This document shows positions 24,839 through 33,770 of a DNA stretch of 64,000 nucleotides, in pieces; the first letter of the stretch is position 1, and every line of letters starts with the position of its first letter. The notes beneath the pieces were generated by a model. It was not told the DNA's origin. It made no database searches and saw nothing but the letters and a program-made list of their open reading frames with translations. This stretch comes from Streptomyces griseoluteus (GTDB lineage Bacteria > Actinomycetota > Actinomycetes > Streptomycetales > Streptomycetaceae): positions 1-64,000 of the forward strand of contig NZ_SRRU01000017.1 of assembly GCF_004784465.1 (NCBI RefSeq), read 5' to 3'. A program made the translations under genes and the position numbers.

Positions 24839-26683
24839 CTAGCTCACCACGGCCTCGCCCACCAGCAGCCGCGCGGTGGCCGCGATGTTGGCGGCGTCGA
24901 TGCCGGCCGCGTGCAACTGCTCGTCGGGCGCGGCGGAACCCGGCATCGTCCGGACCGCTAGGCGGACCAGGCGCGGCACGGGACGCCCGTCGGTGAAGGC
25001 TTCCACGACCGCGTCGCCGATGCCGCCCTCCTCGTGGTGGTCCTCGACCGTCACCAGGCAGCCGGTGTCGTCGGCGGCCCGGCGCAGCGTCTCCACGTCG
25101 ACGGGCTTGACCGAGTACAGGTCGATGACCCGGACCTTGATGCCCTCCTCCGCGAGCTTGTCGGCGGCCGTCAGTGCCTCCTGCACGGTGACCCCGGCCG
25201 CGACGACGGTCAGCCGGTCCTCCTCGCTGGAGCGCAGCACCTTGCTGCCGCCGATGGGGAACTCCTCGTCGGCGTCGTAGATGACCGGGCTCTCGCCGCG
25301 CGAGGTGCGCAGGTAGCGGATGCCGTCCAGGTCTGCCATGGACGCGACCAGGCGGGCGGTCTGGTTGGCGTCGCAGGGGTAGAGCACGGTGGAGCCGTAC
25401 ACGGACCGGAACATCGCCAGGTCCTCCACGCCCATCTGCGAGGGGCCGTCCTGACCGATGGCCACGCCCGCGTGCGAGCCGACCAGGTTGATCGAGGCGT
25501 CGCTGATGGAGGCCATGCGCACGAAATCGTAGGCGCGGCTGAAGAAGGCGGCGAAGGTGGACGCGTACGGCAGCCAGCCGCGTGCCGACATGCCGACCGC
25601 CGAGGCGACCATCTGCTGCTCGGCGATGAAGGACTCGAAGAAGCGTTCGGGGTGTTGCTCGGCGAAGACGCCGGTGCGGGTGGAGTCGCCGACCTCGCCG
25701 TCCAGGGCGACGACGTCACCGCGGGCGCTGCCCAGTGCGGCGAGCGCCTTGCCGAAGGCGTCGCGCGTGGCGACCTCCTCGCCCTTGTCGAAGCGGGGCA
25801 GGCTCAGCGGCTCGTGGGCGGGCTTCTCGGGGGTCGCGGCGGGCGGCTCGCTGACGTGGACGCGGATGTCACGGGGGCCGCCCAGCTCCTCGATGGCCTG
25901 CTTGGCGTCGGACAGCGGCTTGCCGTGCTTGCCCTCCTTGTCCTCCACGGCGGCGACGCCCTTGCCCTTGAGGGTGCGGGCGATGATCGCGGTGGGGCGG
26001 TCCTTGGTGGACTCGGCCTCGCTGTAGGCGCGGTCGATGGCGGCGACGTCATGGCCGTCGATCTCGACGGTGTGCCAGCCGAAAGCCTGGAAGCGGCGGG
26101 CGTAGGCGTCCAGGTCGTGGCCGTGCCGGGTCTGGCCGCGCTGGCCGAGCCGGTTGACGTCCACGATGACGGTGAGGTTGTCCAGCTTGTCGTACGCGGC
26201 TGCCTCGGCGGCCTCCCAGATCGAGCCCTCGGCCATCTCGCTGTCGCCGCACACCACCCAGACGCGGTAGTCGGAGTGCTCCAGCCGCTTGCCCGCGAGC
26301 GCGATGCCGACGCCGACCGGGAGGCCCTGGCCGAGGGAGCCGGTGGCCGTCTCCACCCAGGGCAGCCTGCGCGGGGTCGGGTGGCCCTCCAGACGGCTGC
26401 CGAGCTTGCGGAAGGTGAGCAGTTCGGCGTCGTCGATGGCGCCGGCCGCCTTGAAGACCGCGTACATCAGCGGGGACGCGTGCCCCTTGGAGAGGATGAA
26501 GCGGTCGTTGGCGGGGTGGTCGGGGCGTTCGAAGTCGTAGCGCAGATGGTTGGCGAGCAGCACGGCCATCAGGTCGGCAGCGGACATCGAGGAGGTGGGG
26601 TGTCCGGATGCCGCGGCGTCTGCGGCGCGGACGCTGTCCACCCGCAACTGCTGCCCGAGTTCGGCGAGTTCGTCGTTGTTCAT
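24839..26683 (-). CDS. Transketolase
   Basis: 614 residues, about 50 shorter than the common bacterial TktA and closer to the animal-type length. It moves two-carbon ketol units in the pentose phosphate pathway using thiamine pyrophosphate. Visible: SGHPTSSMSAADL near the N terminus, the TPP motif from GDSEMAEGS to VNRLGQ, and the catalytic-Glu region FIAEQQMVASAVGMSARG of the pyrimidine-binding domain. The C-terminal transketolase domain is intact. The ATG at 26683 follows GGAAAGGAGACC. It stands apart from any other pentose-phosphate gene here. Confidence 0.93.
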   Translation of the reverse strand: MNNDELAELGQQLRVDSVRAADAAASGHPTSSMSAADLMAVLLANHLRYDFERPDHPANDRFILSKGHASPLMYAVFKAAGAIDDAELLTFRKLGSRLEGHPTPRRLPWVETATGSLGQGLPVGVGIALAGKRLEHSDYRVWVVCGDSEMAEGSIWEAAEAAAYDKLDNLTVIVDVNRLGQRGQTRHGHDLDAYARRFQAFGWHTVEIDGHDVAAIDRAYSEAESTKDRPTAIIARTLKGKGVAAVEDKEGKHGKPLSDAKQAIEELGGPRDIRVHVSEPPAATPEKPAHEPLSLPRFDKGEEVATRDAFGKALAALGSARGDVVALDGEVGDSTRTGVFAEQHPERFFESFIAEQQMVASAVGMSARGWLPYASTFAAFFSRAYDFVRMASISDASINLVGSHAGVAIGQDGPSQMGVEDLAMFRSVYGSTVLYPCDANQTARLVASMADLDGIRYLRTSRGESPVIYDADEEFPIGGSKVLRSSEEDRLTVVAAGVTVQEALTAADKLAEEGIKVRVIDLYSVKPVDVETLRRAADDTGCLVTVEDHHEEGGIGDAVVEAFTDGRPVPRLVRLAVRTMPGSAAPDEQLHAAGIDAANIAATARLLVGEAVVS

Positions 26684-26928
26684 GGGTCTCCTTTCCGCGG
26701 GTCCGAGGCGACTCGGACGGTCCTCGGCAAACCGGGCGGGCCGCCCGGCCCCCGACGAGCCCCGACCCGTCACGGTGTGTGACCGGCCGCGGGCGCCCCG
26801 GTGGTGCGGTTCGTCCGAGGTCTTCCGCGTAACCGGGGTCACGGCACCCAAACCACCTCCACGTCACCCGGCCGCCGCGCACACCCCCGATGCGCGGCGA
26901 CGGCCTGCACGCACCCGGCCGCCCCAAC

Positions 26929-26934
26929 TAGGCT
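26929..26934 (+). promoter_or_regulatory. -10 hexamer TAGGCT for a leaderless VOC-protein mRNA
   Basis: TAGGCT lies seven bases before the ATG at 26942, leaving no leader. No clear -35 was found. Confidence 0.45.
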
Positions 26935-26941
26935 CCTGGGC

Positions 26942-27292
26942 ATGGAGATTCTTGGCGCCACACTGCGCATCTGCGTCGACGACCTCGAGACCGCGGTCCC
27001 CTTCTACGAGCGGCTGGCGGGCGGTACGGCCCTGCGCTTCGAGCGCGGCGGGGTGAAGGTCGCCGCGATCGGGTCGTTCCTGCTGATGAGCGGGCCGGAG
27101 GCGGAGCTGGAGGTGCTGCGCAAGGTGACGGCGACGATCGCCGTGAAGGACGTCGAGGAGGCGCACCGGCTGCTCGCGGACCTGGGCGCGCAGATCATCG
27201 CCGGCCCGGTGCCGACACCGGTGGGCCGGAACCTGCTGGTGATGCACCCGGACGGCACGGTCTTCGAGTACGCCGACCAGTCGGGGGCCTGA
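26942..27292 (+). CDS. VOC-superfamily (glyoxalase/dioxygenase fold) protein
   Basis: 116 residues, one vicinal-oxygen-chelate module pair. LRICVDDLETAVPFYERL and the C-terminal VMHPDGTVFEYAD are typical. A metal-ligand His at the N terminus is not evident, so it may bind ligands rather than catalyse. Function unassigned. Confidence 0.85.
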   Translation: MEILGATLRICVDDLETAVPFYERLAGGTALRFERGGVKVAAIGSFLLMSGPEAELEVLRKVTATIAVKDVEEAHRLLADLGAQIIAGPVPTPVGRNLLVMHPDGTVFEYADQSGA

Positions 27293-27300
27293 GCGGGGAG

Positions 27301-27846
27301 TCAGCCCCGCATCTCCGCGGTGAGCGCCCAGCGCTCGTGGTCGCGCCACTCGCCGTCGATCTGGATCATGGCGGGCGAGAACCCCTCCAGCCGGAACCCG
27401 GCGCCGCGCGCGAGCGCGATGGACGCGGTGTTGCCGGGCTGCACGTTGATCTCCAGCCGGTGCAGCCCGAGCGGCCCGAAGGCGTACCCGATCACCAGCT
27501 CGAGACCCTCCCGCATCAGCCCCCGCCCGGCCGCGTGCGCGAACGCCCCGTACCCGAGCGCCCCGCACTGGAAGCCGCCCCGGACGATGTTGTTGATGTT
27601 GATGAACCCGGCGATGTCCCCGCTGTCCCTCTCGCACACCAGGAACCCGGCGCGCCCCTCGTCCCCGAGCAGCCGCCCGGCGTAGGCGGCGTACGCCTCG
27701 TCGCTGTCGGGCACCACCAGCCACGGCCGGTGCAGATCCTTGCTCTCTCTGGCGCGCGCCGTGAACTCACCCCCGTCCTCCATCCGGAACCGGCGGACGG
27801 CCACCCGGGGGCCCTGGGCGAGGTAGTGGGGCGCGGTGTGGGGCAT
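27301..27846 (-). CDS. GNAT-family N-acetyltransferase (RimJ/RimL type)
   Basis: 181 residues. The acetyl-CoA-binding region ALGYGAFAHAAGRGLMREGL and the following LHRLEINVQPGNTASIALAR are characteristic of ribosomal-protein alanine acetyltransferase-like enzymes. The substrate is not evident. It lies head to tail 33 bp upstream of the S66 carboxypeptidase's end, on the same strand, and could be co-transcribed with the peptidase operon. Confidence 0.9.
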   Translation of the reverse strand: MPHTAPHYLAQGPRVAVRRFRMEDGGEFTARARESKDLHRPWLVVPDSDEAYAAYAGRLLGDEGRAGFLVCERDSGDIAGFININNIVRGGFQCGALGYGAFAHAAGRGLMREGLELVIGYAFGPLGLHRLEINVQPGNTASIALARGAGFRLEGFSPAMIQIDGEWRDHERWALTAEMRG

Positions 27847-27879
27847 GGGGCCAGGGTACGCCGGGCCACTGGCCGGAAG

Positions 27880-28803
27880 TCACCGCAGGGCGGGCTCCTC
27901 CAGGGTCAATGTGCCCGCGTCCGCGTCGAGTTCGGCCGCCATTCCGAAGGGGATCGTCAGGGCGTCCGGGCAGTGGCCGAACCCCGCCCCCTCCAGGACC
28001 GGGATGCCGAGCGGGGCCAGCCGGTCGGCGAGCATCGGGCGGAGGGCGTCGTACGGGTCGCAGTCCTGCCAGGAGCCGAGGAGGATGCCGCGGACCTCGT
28101 CCAGCCAGCCGGCGCGGAGGAGCTGGGTGAGGTACCGGTCCAGGCGGTAGGTCTCCTCGCCGACGTCCTCCAGGCAGAGCAGGCCGCCACGGGCGGAGGG
28201 ACGCGCGTGCGGGGTGCCGAGTTCCGCCGCGAGGAGGGAGAGGCAGCCGCCGAGGGTGGTGCCCCGGGCACGGCCGGGGGCGAGGGGCTTGCCGTCGGTG
28301 GTGATCCGCTGGACCTTCTCCGGGGTGAAGAGGGTCGCGTGGAGGTGCTCGCGGGCGCGTTCGCTGCCGATGAAGTCGATCCCGGCGGCCATCGGGCCGT
28401 GCAGGGTGACCAGGCCCAGACGGGTGGCGAACGCCTCGTGCAGGGCGGTGATGTCGCTGAAGCCGACGAACACCTTGGGGCCGGCCGCGCGCATCGCCTC
28501 CCAGTCGAGCAGATCGGCCATCCGCTGGGCGCCGTAACCTCCGCGCGCGCAGAGCACCGCGTCGACTCCAGGGTCGCACCAGGCCCGCTGGAGGTCCTCG
28601 GCCCGGTCGGCGTCGGCGCCCGCGAGGTAGGCGAACTGGCCGTGCCGGTCCAGCACATGGGGTGCGGCGACCGGGTCGAGGCCCCAGCCGCGCAGCACGT
28701 CGAGGCCCGCGCGCAGCCGGTCCTCGGGCACCGGCCCGCTGGGCGCGACCACGGCCACTCGGGCGCCGGGGGCGAGACGGCTGGGGCGCTTCAGTTGCTT
28801 CAC
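27880..28803 (-). CDS. LD-carboxypeptidase (S66 family)
   Basis: 307 residues. The S66 triad region is visible: Ser in VGFSDITALH, Glu in LLCLEDVGEETY and His in GAGFGHCPD. These cytoplasmic enzymes remove the terminal D-alanine from murein tetrapeptides, or in MccF-like members detoxify peptide-nucleotides. The GTG start overlaps the stop of the S9 peptidase gene by GTGA, so the two are translationally coupled. It is the last gene of a four-gene peptidase operon. Confidence 0.92.
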   Translation of the reverse strand: MKQLKRPSRLAPGARVAVVAPSGPVPEDRLRAGLDVLRGWGLDPVAAPHVLDRHGQFAYLAGADADRAEDLQRAWCDPGVDAVLCARGGYGAQRMADLLDWEAMRAAGPKVFVGFSDITALHEAFATRLGLVTLHGPMAAGIDFIGSERAREHLHATLFTPEKVQRITTDGKPLAPGRARGTTLGGCLSLLAAELGTPHARPSARGGLLCLEDVGEETYRLDRYLTQLLRAGWLDEVRGILLGSWQDCDPYDALRPMLADRLAPLGIPVLEGAGFGHCPDALTIPFGMAAELDADAGTLTLEEPALR

Positions 28804-30752
28804 GTGCCGAGCTCCAGTTTCGGGACGCCGGGCAGGTCGAAGCCGAACACCTGGGCGTACAGGGACAGTTCGGCCTCCATCGCGCGGACCATGGTGTCGG
28901 CGCGGCGGAAGCCGTGGCCCTCTCCGGCGAAGGCCAGGTAGGCGTGCGGGACGCCCCGGCCCGCGATGCGGTCGAGGAAGTGCTCGCACTGCTCGGGCGC
29001 GCAGATCACGTCGTCCAGCCCCTGGAGGAGCAGGAAGGGGGCGGTGAGCCGGTCGGCGCGGTTGGCGGGCGAGCGCTCGGCGTAGCGGTCGGGCACCTCG
29101 GCGAAGGGGCCGACGAGGGACTCCAGGTAGCGCGACTCGAAGTCGTGGGTGCGGCCGGGGCCCCAGGTGGTGAGGTCCAGGATCGGGTAGCTGATCGTGC
29201 CGCAGGCGTAGACGTCGGTGCCGGTCAGCGAGGCCGCCGTGGTCCAGCCGCCCGCACTGCCGCCCCGGATCGCCAGCCGGTCCCGGTCGGCCGTACCCTC
29301 CTCGGCCAGCGCGAGGGCCACCGTCGCGCAGTCCTCCACGTCGACCACACCCCACTGGTGCCGCAACCGCTCGCGGTACTCACGTCCGTACCCGGTGGAG
29401 CCGCCGTAGTTGACCTCGGCGACGCCGATGCCACGTGAGGTGAAGGCGGCGATGGCGAGGTCCAGCACGAGCGGGACCCGGCTGGTCGGACCGCCGTGCG
29501 CCCAGATCACATAGGGCGGCAACTCGTCGTCGGGTCCGGTGACCGCAGGGTGCCGGGGCGGATAGACGTGCGCGTGCACCTCGCGACCGCCGGGTCCGGT
29601 GAAGGTGCGGACCTCCGGCTCGGGGTAGTACACGGGGTCGACGGGGTCCCGGTGCCGGGCGCCGACGGTGCGCGCGCGGCCGGTGCCGGTGTCCAGCTCG
29701 ATCACCTCGTACCCGGTGCGCGGACTCGCGCCGATGGCCGCGACCCGGCTGCCGTGGGCGCCGAGGGAGGAGTCGAATTCGGTCCAGGGACCGGCCGCGT
29801 CGGCGATCTCACCGGTCTCCGGGTCGAGTATCCCGAGCACGGCGGCCCCGCGGCCGTGCAGCACCGCGAGCAGCCCGTCGGCCAGGGGGGTGAACCAGCG
29901 CTGGCCGGGCTTCCACAGCGGGCCGGCGAACTCCTCCTGGCGCGGGCACAGCGGTACGCCGTCCCGGTAGAGGTTCCACCAGCCGCTCCGGTCGCTCGCG
30001 TACAGCAACCGCCCGTCCGGCGCCCACTCCACCTGGGCGATCGACTCCGCGTCGCCCCCGGCGACCGTGCGCACGTCCCGGAACCGGCCGTCGTCGCCGA
30101 TCTCCGCGACGAGCAGCTCGGTGCCGTCCCACGGCATGCGCGGGTGGTCCCAGGCGAGCCAGGCGGCCCGGCGTCCGTCCGGGGACAGGCGGGCGCCGGT
30201 GACGAACCGGTGCCGGTCGTCGGTGAGTTCGCGTACGGCCGACTGGTCCTCGGCGGCCGAGCCGTCCAGCGGTACGGCGGCCAGTACCCGCCGTACGTCA
30301 CCGCTGCCCTCGCCGGTGAACTCCTCCAGCACGCAGCGGACTTCGTCGCGCCCCGGGTCCAGCTCCGGTTCGGCCCAGCGCAGTCCGCCACCCACCGGGG
30401 AGAGCGGGGTCAGCGGGACCGGCTCGCCTCCGGGTTCGTAGCGGTAGAGCCGCTGGTCGGCGAAGTGGGTGAAGACGACCAGGGGGCGATCGGGGCCGGG
30501 GGCGGCGGTCCAGGGGCGTCCGCCGTACTCGTGGACGCGGTTGCGCACGTTCCACGGCGGCGGCAGCACCGGCTCCTCGGCACCGGCCGCCGTGCGGCGC
30601 ACCAGGGCGCGACGGCCGCCCTCGGCGGGCCGGGGCTCGGTCCACCAGATCTCGTCCCCGACGAACCCCACCCACTCGGGATGTCCGTCGTGCGCGGCGG
30701 CGAGCACCGCGTCGATCGGCGACGGCCAGGAACCGTACGGCTGGGCCGGCAT
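28800..30752 (-). CDS. S9-family prolyl oligopeptidase-like serine peptidase
   Basis: 650 residues: an N-terminal beta-propeller (to about 380) and a C-terminal alpha/beta-hydrolase peptidase. Triad candidates: Ser in IRGGSAGGWTTA, Asp in LQGLDDVICAP, His in GEGHGFRRAD. The propeller normally restricts entry to short peptides. No signal peptide, so it is probably cytoplasmic. ATG 30752 has GGGGGA upstream; ATG 30764 is also in frame. It lies within the peptidase operon, a few bases after the M20 gene. Confidence 0.9.
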   Translation of the reverse strand: MPAQPYGSWPSPIDAVLAAAHDGHPEWVGFVGDEIWWTEPRPAEGGRRALVRRTAAGAEEPVLPPPWNVRNRVHEYGGRPWTAAPGPDRPLVVFTHFADQRLYRYEPGGEPVPLTPLSPVGGGLRWAEPELDPGRDEVRCVLEEFTGEGSGDVRRVLAAVPLDGSAAEDQSAVRELTDDRHRFVTGARLSPDGRRAAWLAWDHPRMPWDGTELLVAEIGDDGRFRDVRTVAGGDAESIAQVEWAPDGRLLYASDRSGWWNLYRDGVPLCPRQEEFAGPLWKPGQRWFTPLADGLLAVLHGRGAAVLGILDPETGEIADAAGPWTEFDSSLGAHGSRVAAIGASPRTGYEVIELDTGTGRARTVGARHRDPVDPVYYPEPEVRTFTGPGGREVHAHVYPPRHPAVTGPDDELPPYVIWAHGGPTSRVPLVLDLAIAAFTSRGIGVAEVNYGGSTGYGREYRERLRHQWGVVDVEDCATVALALAEEGTADRDRLAIRGGSAGGWTTAASLTGTDVYACGTISYPILDLTTWGPGRTHDFESRYLESLVGPFAEVPDRYAERSPANRADRLTAPFLLLQGLDDVICAPEQCEHFLDRIAGRGVPHAYLAFAGEGHGFRRADTMVRAMEAELSLYAQVFGFDLPGVPKLELGT

Positions 30753-30768
30753 CTCTTCCCCCATGTCG

Positions 30769-32073
30769 TCAGGCCGTCCGCAGGAAGCGGTCGAGGACGC
30801 GGACACCGAACCGGAGCGCCTCCACGGGCACCCGCTCGTCCACGCCGTGGAACAACGCCTGGTAGTCGAAGCCCTCGGGCAGCCGCAGCGGGGCGAACCC
30901 GTAGCCGGTGATTCCAAGCCGGGAGAACTGCTTGGCGTCGGTGCCGCCGGACATGCAGTACGGGACGACGTGCGCGCCGGGCGCGAACTCCTCCACGGCG
31001 GACCGCATCCTGCCGAACAGCGGTGCGTCCACCGGGGCCTGGAGGGCGACCTCGCGGTGCACGTACTCCCAGTCGACGTCCGGTCCGGTGAGCCGGTCCA
31101 GGGTGGACTCGAACTCCTCCTCACCGCCCGGCACGAAGCGTCCGTCGATGTGCGCGTGGGCCTCGCCGGGGATGACGTTGACCTTGTAACCGGCGTCCAG
31201 CATCGTCGGGTTGGCGCTGTTGCGGACGGTCGCCTCGACCAGCTTGGCGGCTGGGCCGAGCTTGTCCAGCAGCAGCTCCATGTCGTGGAAGTCGGCCTCC
31301 ACTCCATACAGGTCCGCCAGCTCGGTGAGCGCGGCCCGCACGGTCGGGGTGATGCGCAGCGGCCACTGGTGCTCGCCGATCCGGGTGACGGCGGCGGCGA
31401 GCCGGGTCACCGCGTTCTCCCGGTTCACCTTGGAGCCGTGTCCGGCCCGGCCGCCCGCGCTGAGCCGCACCCAGCCGGTGCCCCGCTCCCCCGCCGCTAC
31501 GGGATAGATCTCGCGCCCGGTGCCGTCGTGGAAGGTGAAGGCCCCCGACTCCCCGATGGCCTCCGTACAGCCCTCGAACAGCTCGGGGTGCCGGTCGGCG
31601 AGGAAGCCGGAGCCGTCCTCCGCGCTGGCCTCCTCGTCGGCGGTGAACGCGATGACGAGGTCCCGGCGCGGCCGGACGCCCTGCCGGGCCCAGCCGCGCA
31701 GCACCGCCAGGATCATCGCGTCCATGTTCTTCATGTCGACGGCGCCGCGCCCCCAGACCACGCCGTCGCGGACCTCGCCGGAGAAGGGGTGCACGCTCCA
31801 GTCGGCGGGCTCGGCGGGCACCACGTCCAGATGGCCGTGGACCAGCAGCGCGTCGGCGGACGGGTCGGTGCCCGCGACGCGGGCGACGACATTGCCGCGC
31901 CCCGGTGTCCGCTCCAGCAGCAGCGGTTCAAGACCGGCACCGGCCAGGCGTTCGGCCGCGTACTCGGCGGCCGGCCGCTCCCGGCAGTCGCCGCCGCCCC
32001 GGTTGGTGGTGTCGATCCGGATCAGCTCGGAGGTGAACTCGACCACCTCGTCCAGCGCGCGCTGGTCAGCCAT
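30769..32073 (-). CDS. M20/M25/M40-family metallopeptidase
   Basis: 434 residues. Two-zinc site motifs: LLVHGHLDVVP, WGRGAVDMKNM, and the catalytic TADEEASAEDG. A dimerisation domain sits in the middle. The family cleaves C-terminal or acyl-linked amino acids from small peptides. The ATG follows GGAGGAG, and its first bases overlap the stop of the M55 gene by 8 bases. Confidence 0.92.
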   Translation of the reverse strand: MADQRALDEVVEFTSELIRIDTTNRGGGDCRERPAAEYAAERLAGAGLEPLLLERTPGRGNVVARVAGTDPSADALLVHGHLDVVPAEPADWSVHPFSGEVRDGVVWGRGAVDMKNMDAMILAVLRGWARQGVRPRRDLVIAFTADEEASAEDGSGFLADRHPELFEGCTEAIGESGAFTFHDGTGREIYPVAAGERGTGWVRLSAGGRAGHGSKVNRENAVTRLAAAVTRIGEHQWPLRITPTVRAALTELADLYGVEADFHDMELLLDKLGPAAKLVEATVRNSANPTMLDAGYKVNVIPGEAHAHIDGRFVPGGEEEFESTLDRLTGPDVDWEYVHREVALQAPVDAPLFGRMRSAVEEFAPGAHVVPYCMSGGTDAKQFSRLGITGYGFAPLRLPEGFDYQALFHGVDERVPVEALRFGVRVLDRFLRTA

Positions 32074-32899
32074 ACTGCTCCTCCACGGCGGCCGAGGCGA
32101 TCGTGGTGACCGCCTTGAACGTGCGAATTGCCTCGTACATCGTGCCGTTGGTGTACGCCACCTTCCGCTCCCCGGTCCGCACCACCCCCGGCACGACGGT
32201 GACGGCCATCGCCAGATGCTCGGCGTCGAACTCGACGGCGACCGTGAACGGCCCCTGGTCCAAGGGCGCTTCACGCACCGCGAGCCGCGCCGCCTCCGTG
32301 GCCGCCGCGCGGATGTCGGCGGCGGTGCGGGCCGGGGTGCGGCAGACGGCCGCGTACCGCGACACATGGTCCTTGACCGCGACCTTCAGCGCCTCCGGCG
32401 CGTAGCCGAGCGCGTCCTCGCAGGCCAGGTCGTCCCCGGTGACCAGTACCACCGGCACCCCGTACTCCGCGACGACGTGCGCGTTGAGCAGGCCCTCGCT
32501 GGCGCGTACGTCGTTCAGCCAGACTCCGGTGATCTGGTTGGCGAGGTAGGTGTGGGCGAGGACGCCCTCCATGCCGGCGCCGGCGTGGTAGCCGATGAAC
32601 GCGATGCCGTCGACGTCGCCGTGCTGGACGCCCTCCACCATGGACAGCGACTTGTGCCGCCCGGTCAGCATCTCGACCCGCTCGTCCAGCTTCTCCAGCA
32701 GGAGGTTGCGCATGGTCCAGTGCGCCTCGTTGACGAGCACCTGGTCGGCGCCGCCGTCGAAGAAGCCCTGGGCGGCGGCGTTCACATCGGAGGTGAACAT
32801 CCCCCGGCAGCGCTCCCACTGCGGCGTCCCCGGCAGCACGTCGGCGGGCCAGGTGACCCCGGTGGCGCCTTCCATGTCGGCACTGATGAGGATCTTCAT
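32066..32899 (-). CDS. M55-family metallopeptidase (D-aminopeptidase DppA-like)
   Basis: 277 residues, the full family length. All five zinc ligands known for Bacillus DppA have counterparts: Asp8 and Glu10 (SADMEG), His60 (VNEAH), His105 (FIGYHAG) and Glu135 (ASEG); the proposed active-site His is His116 (LAHTY). DppA removes N-terminal D-amino acids such as D-Ala from peptides. First gene of the operon with M20, S9 and S66 peptidases, which suggests uptake-independent turnover of D-amino-acid peptides. Confidence 0.93.
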   Translation of the reverse strand: MKILISADMEGATGVTWPADVLPGTPQWERCRGMFTSDVNAAAQGFFDGGADQVLVNEAHWTMRNLLLEKLDERVEMLTGRHKSLSMVEGVQHGDVDGIAFIGYHAGAGMEGVLAHTYLANQITGVWLNDVRASEGLLNAHVVAEYGVPVVLVTGDDLACEDALGYAPEALKVAVKDHVSRYAAVCRTPARTAADIRAAATEAARLAVREAPLDQGPFTVAVEFDAEHLAMAVTVVPGVVRTGERKVAYTNGTMYEAIRTFKAVTTIASAAVEEQYG

Positions 32900-32973
32900 G
32901 CCGCGCAGGTTACGCGCCCGGACCGGCGGCGGCTACGACCTGGTCTCCGGCCGCCGCCCGGCACGGGCCGTTC

Positions 32974-33693
32974 TCACTCGCGCGCCAGCACGAACCACCT
33001 GGCCGGCAGGTCGATACGGGTGCCGTCCGGAAAGTGCTCGGTCTGCGGCAGGACCGTCTCCCCGGTGGCCATGATCTTCAGGCCGGCCTCGGTCAGCAGA
33101 CGGGGTATCTCCTCGTCCCCGGCGTCCGCGGGCTTGAGGTCGTGGTGGAAGACGCGGCGGAGCTTCGGCGGGGGCCCGGCGGGACCGGAGGCCGCCCGCC
33201 GCAGGACGTCACGGGAGCCGGAGGTCAGTTCCACCACGAAGGCCCGGCCCGCCTCCCCGAGCAGCTCGGCCACGGCGGCGGCGACCAGGGGCCGGGCCGC
33301 GGGCTCGCTCTGGTGGATGACGGCGCGCATGTAGACGTTGCTGTCCCCGAGCCGGTCGTGCAGGTCGCGCACGGCGTCGGTGTCGGTCAGGTCGAGCTGC
33401 TCGAACTCGGCGGCGGCCCCGGCCGTGGCACGGCGGGCGTGGTCGATCGCCGCGTCCGAGAGGTCGACGCCGACCGCGCGGGCGAACCGGGTGGCGAGGA
33501 AGCGGGTCTGGGTGCCGTTGCCGCAGCCGAGGTCCACGATGACGCGGCCGGCCTCGGCGTGGGGCAGCAGGAGATCGCTGTGCGGCTCGGCGGTCAGCGA
33601 CGGGTCGGAGTCCCAGATCGCGTCCCCTCGCTCGTCGGAGGTCTCCCGCCAGTAACTCTCCCAGTTGGAGCGGTAGTCGTCGGAAACATTCAC
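32974..33693 (-). CDS. Class I SAM-dependent methyltransferase
   Basis: 239 residues. SAM motif VIVDLGCGNGTQTRFL, acidic GVDLSDAAIDHARR. The C terminus LPARWFVLARE is unremarkable. The GTG at 33693 follows GGGGAG at a spacing of seven. The substrate is unknown. Separated from the peptidase operon by 74 bp on the same strand. Confidence 0.88.
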   Translation of the reverse strand: MNVSDDYRSNWESYWRETSDERGDAIWDSDPSLTAEPHSDLLLPHAEAGRVIVDLGCGNGTQTRFLATRFARAVGVDLSDAAIDHARRATAGAAAEFEQLDLTDTDAVRDLHDRLGDSNVYMRAVIHQSEPAARPLVAAAVAELLGEAGRAFVVELTSGSRDVLRRAASGPAGPPPKLRRVFHHDLKPADAGDEEIPRLLTEAGLKIMATGETVLPQTEHFPDGTRIDLPARWFVLARE

Positions 33694-33770
33694 TGCGATC
33701 TCCCCAGGGTCGGTGCCATGATCGGGATATCGCGCCGACTGCCCCCGGACAAGGGGTCCAAGGGCCCCTT

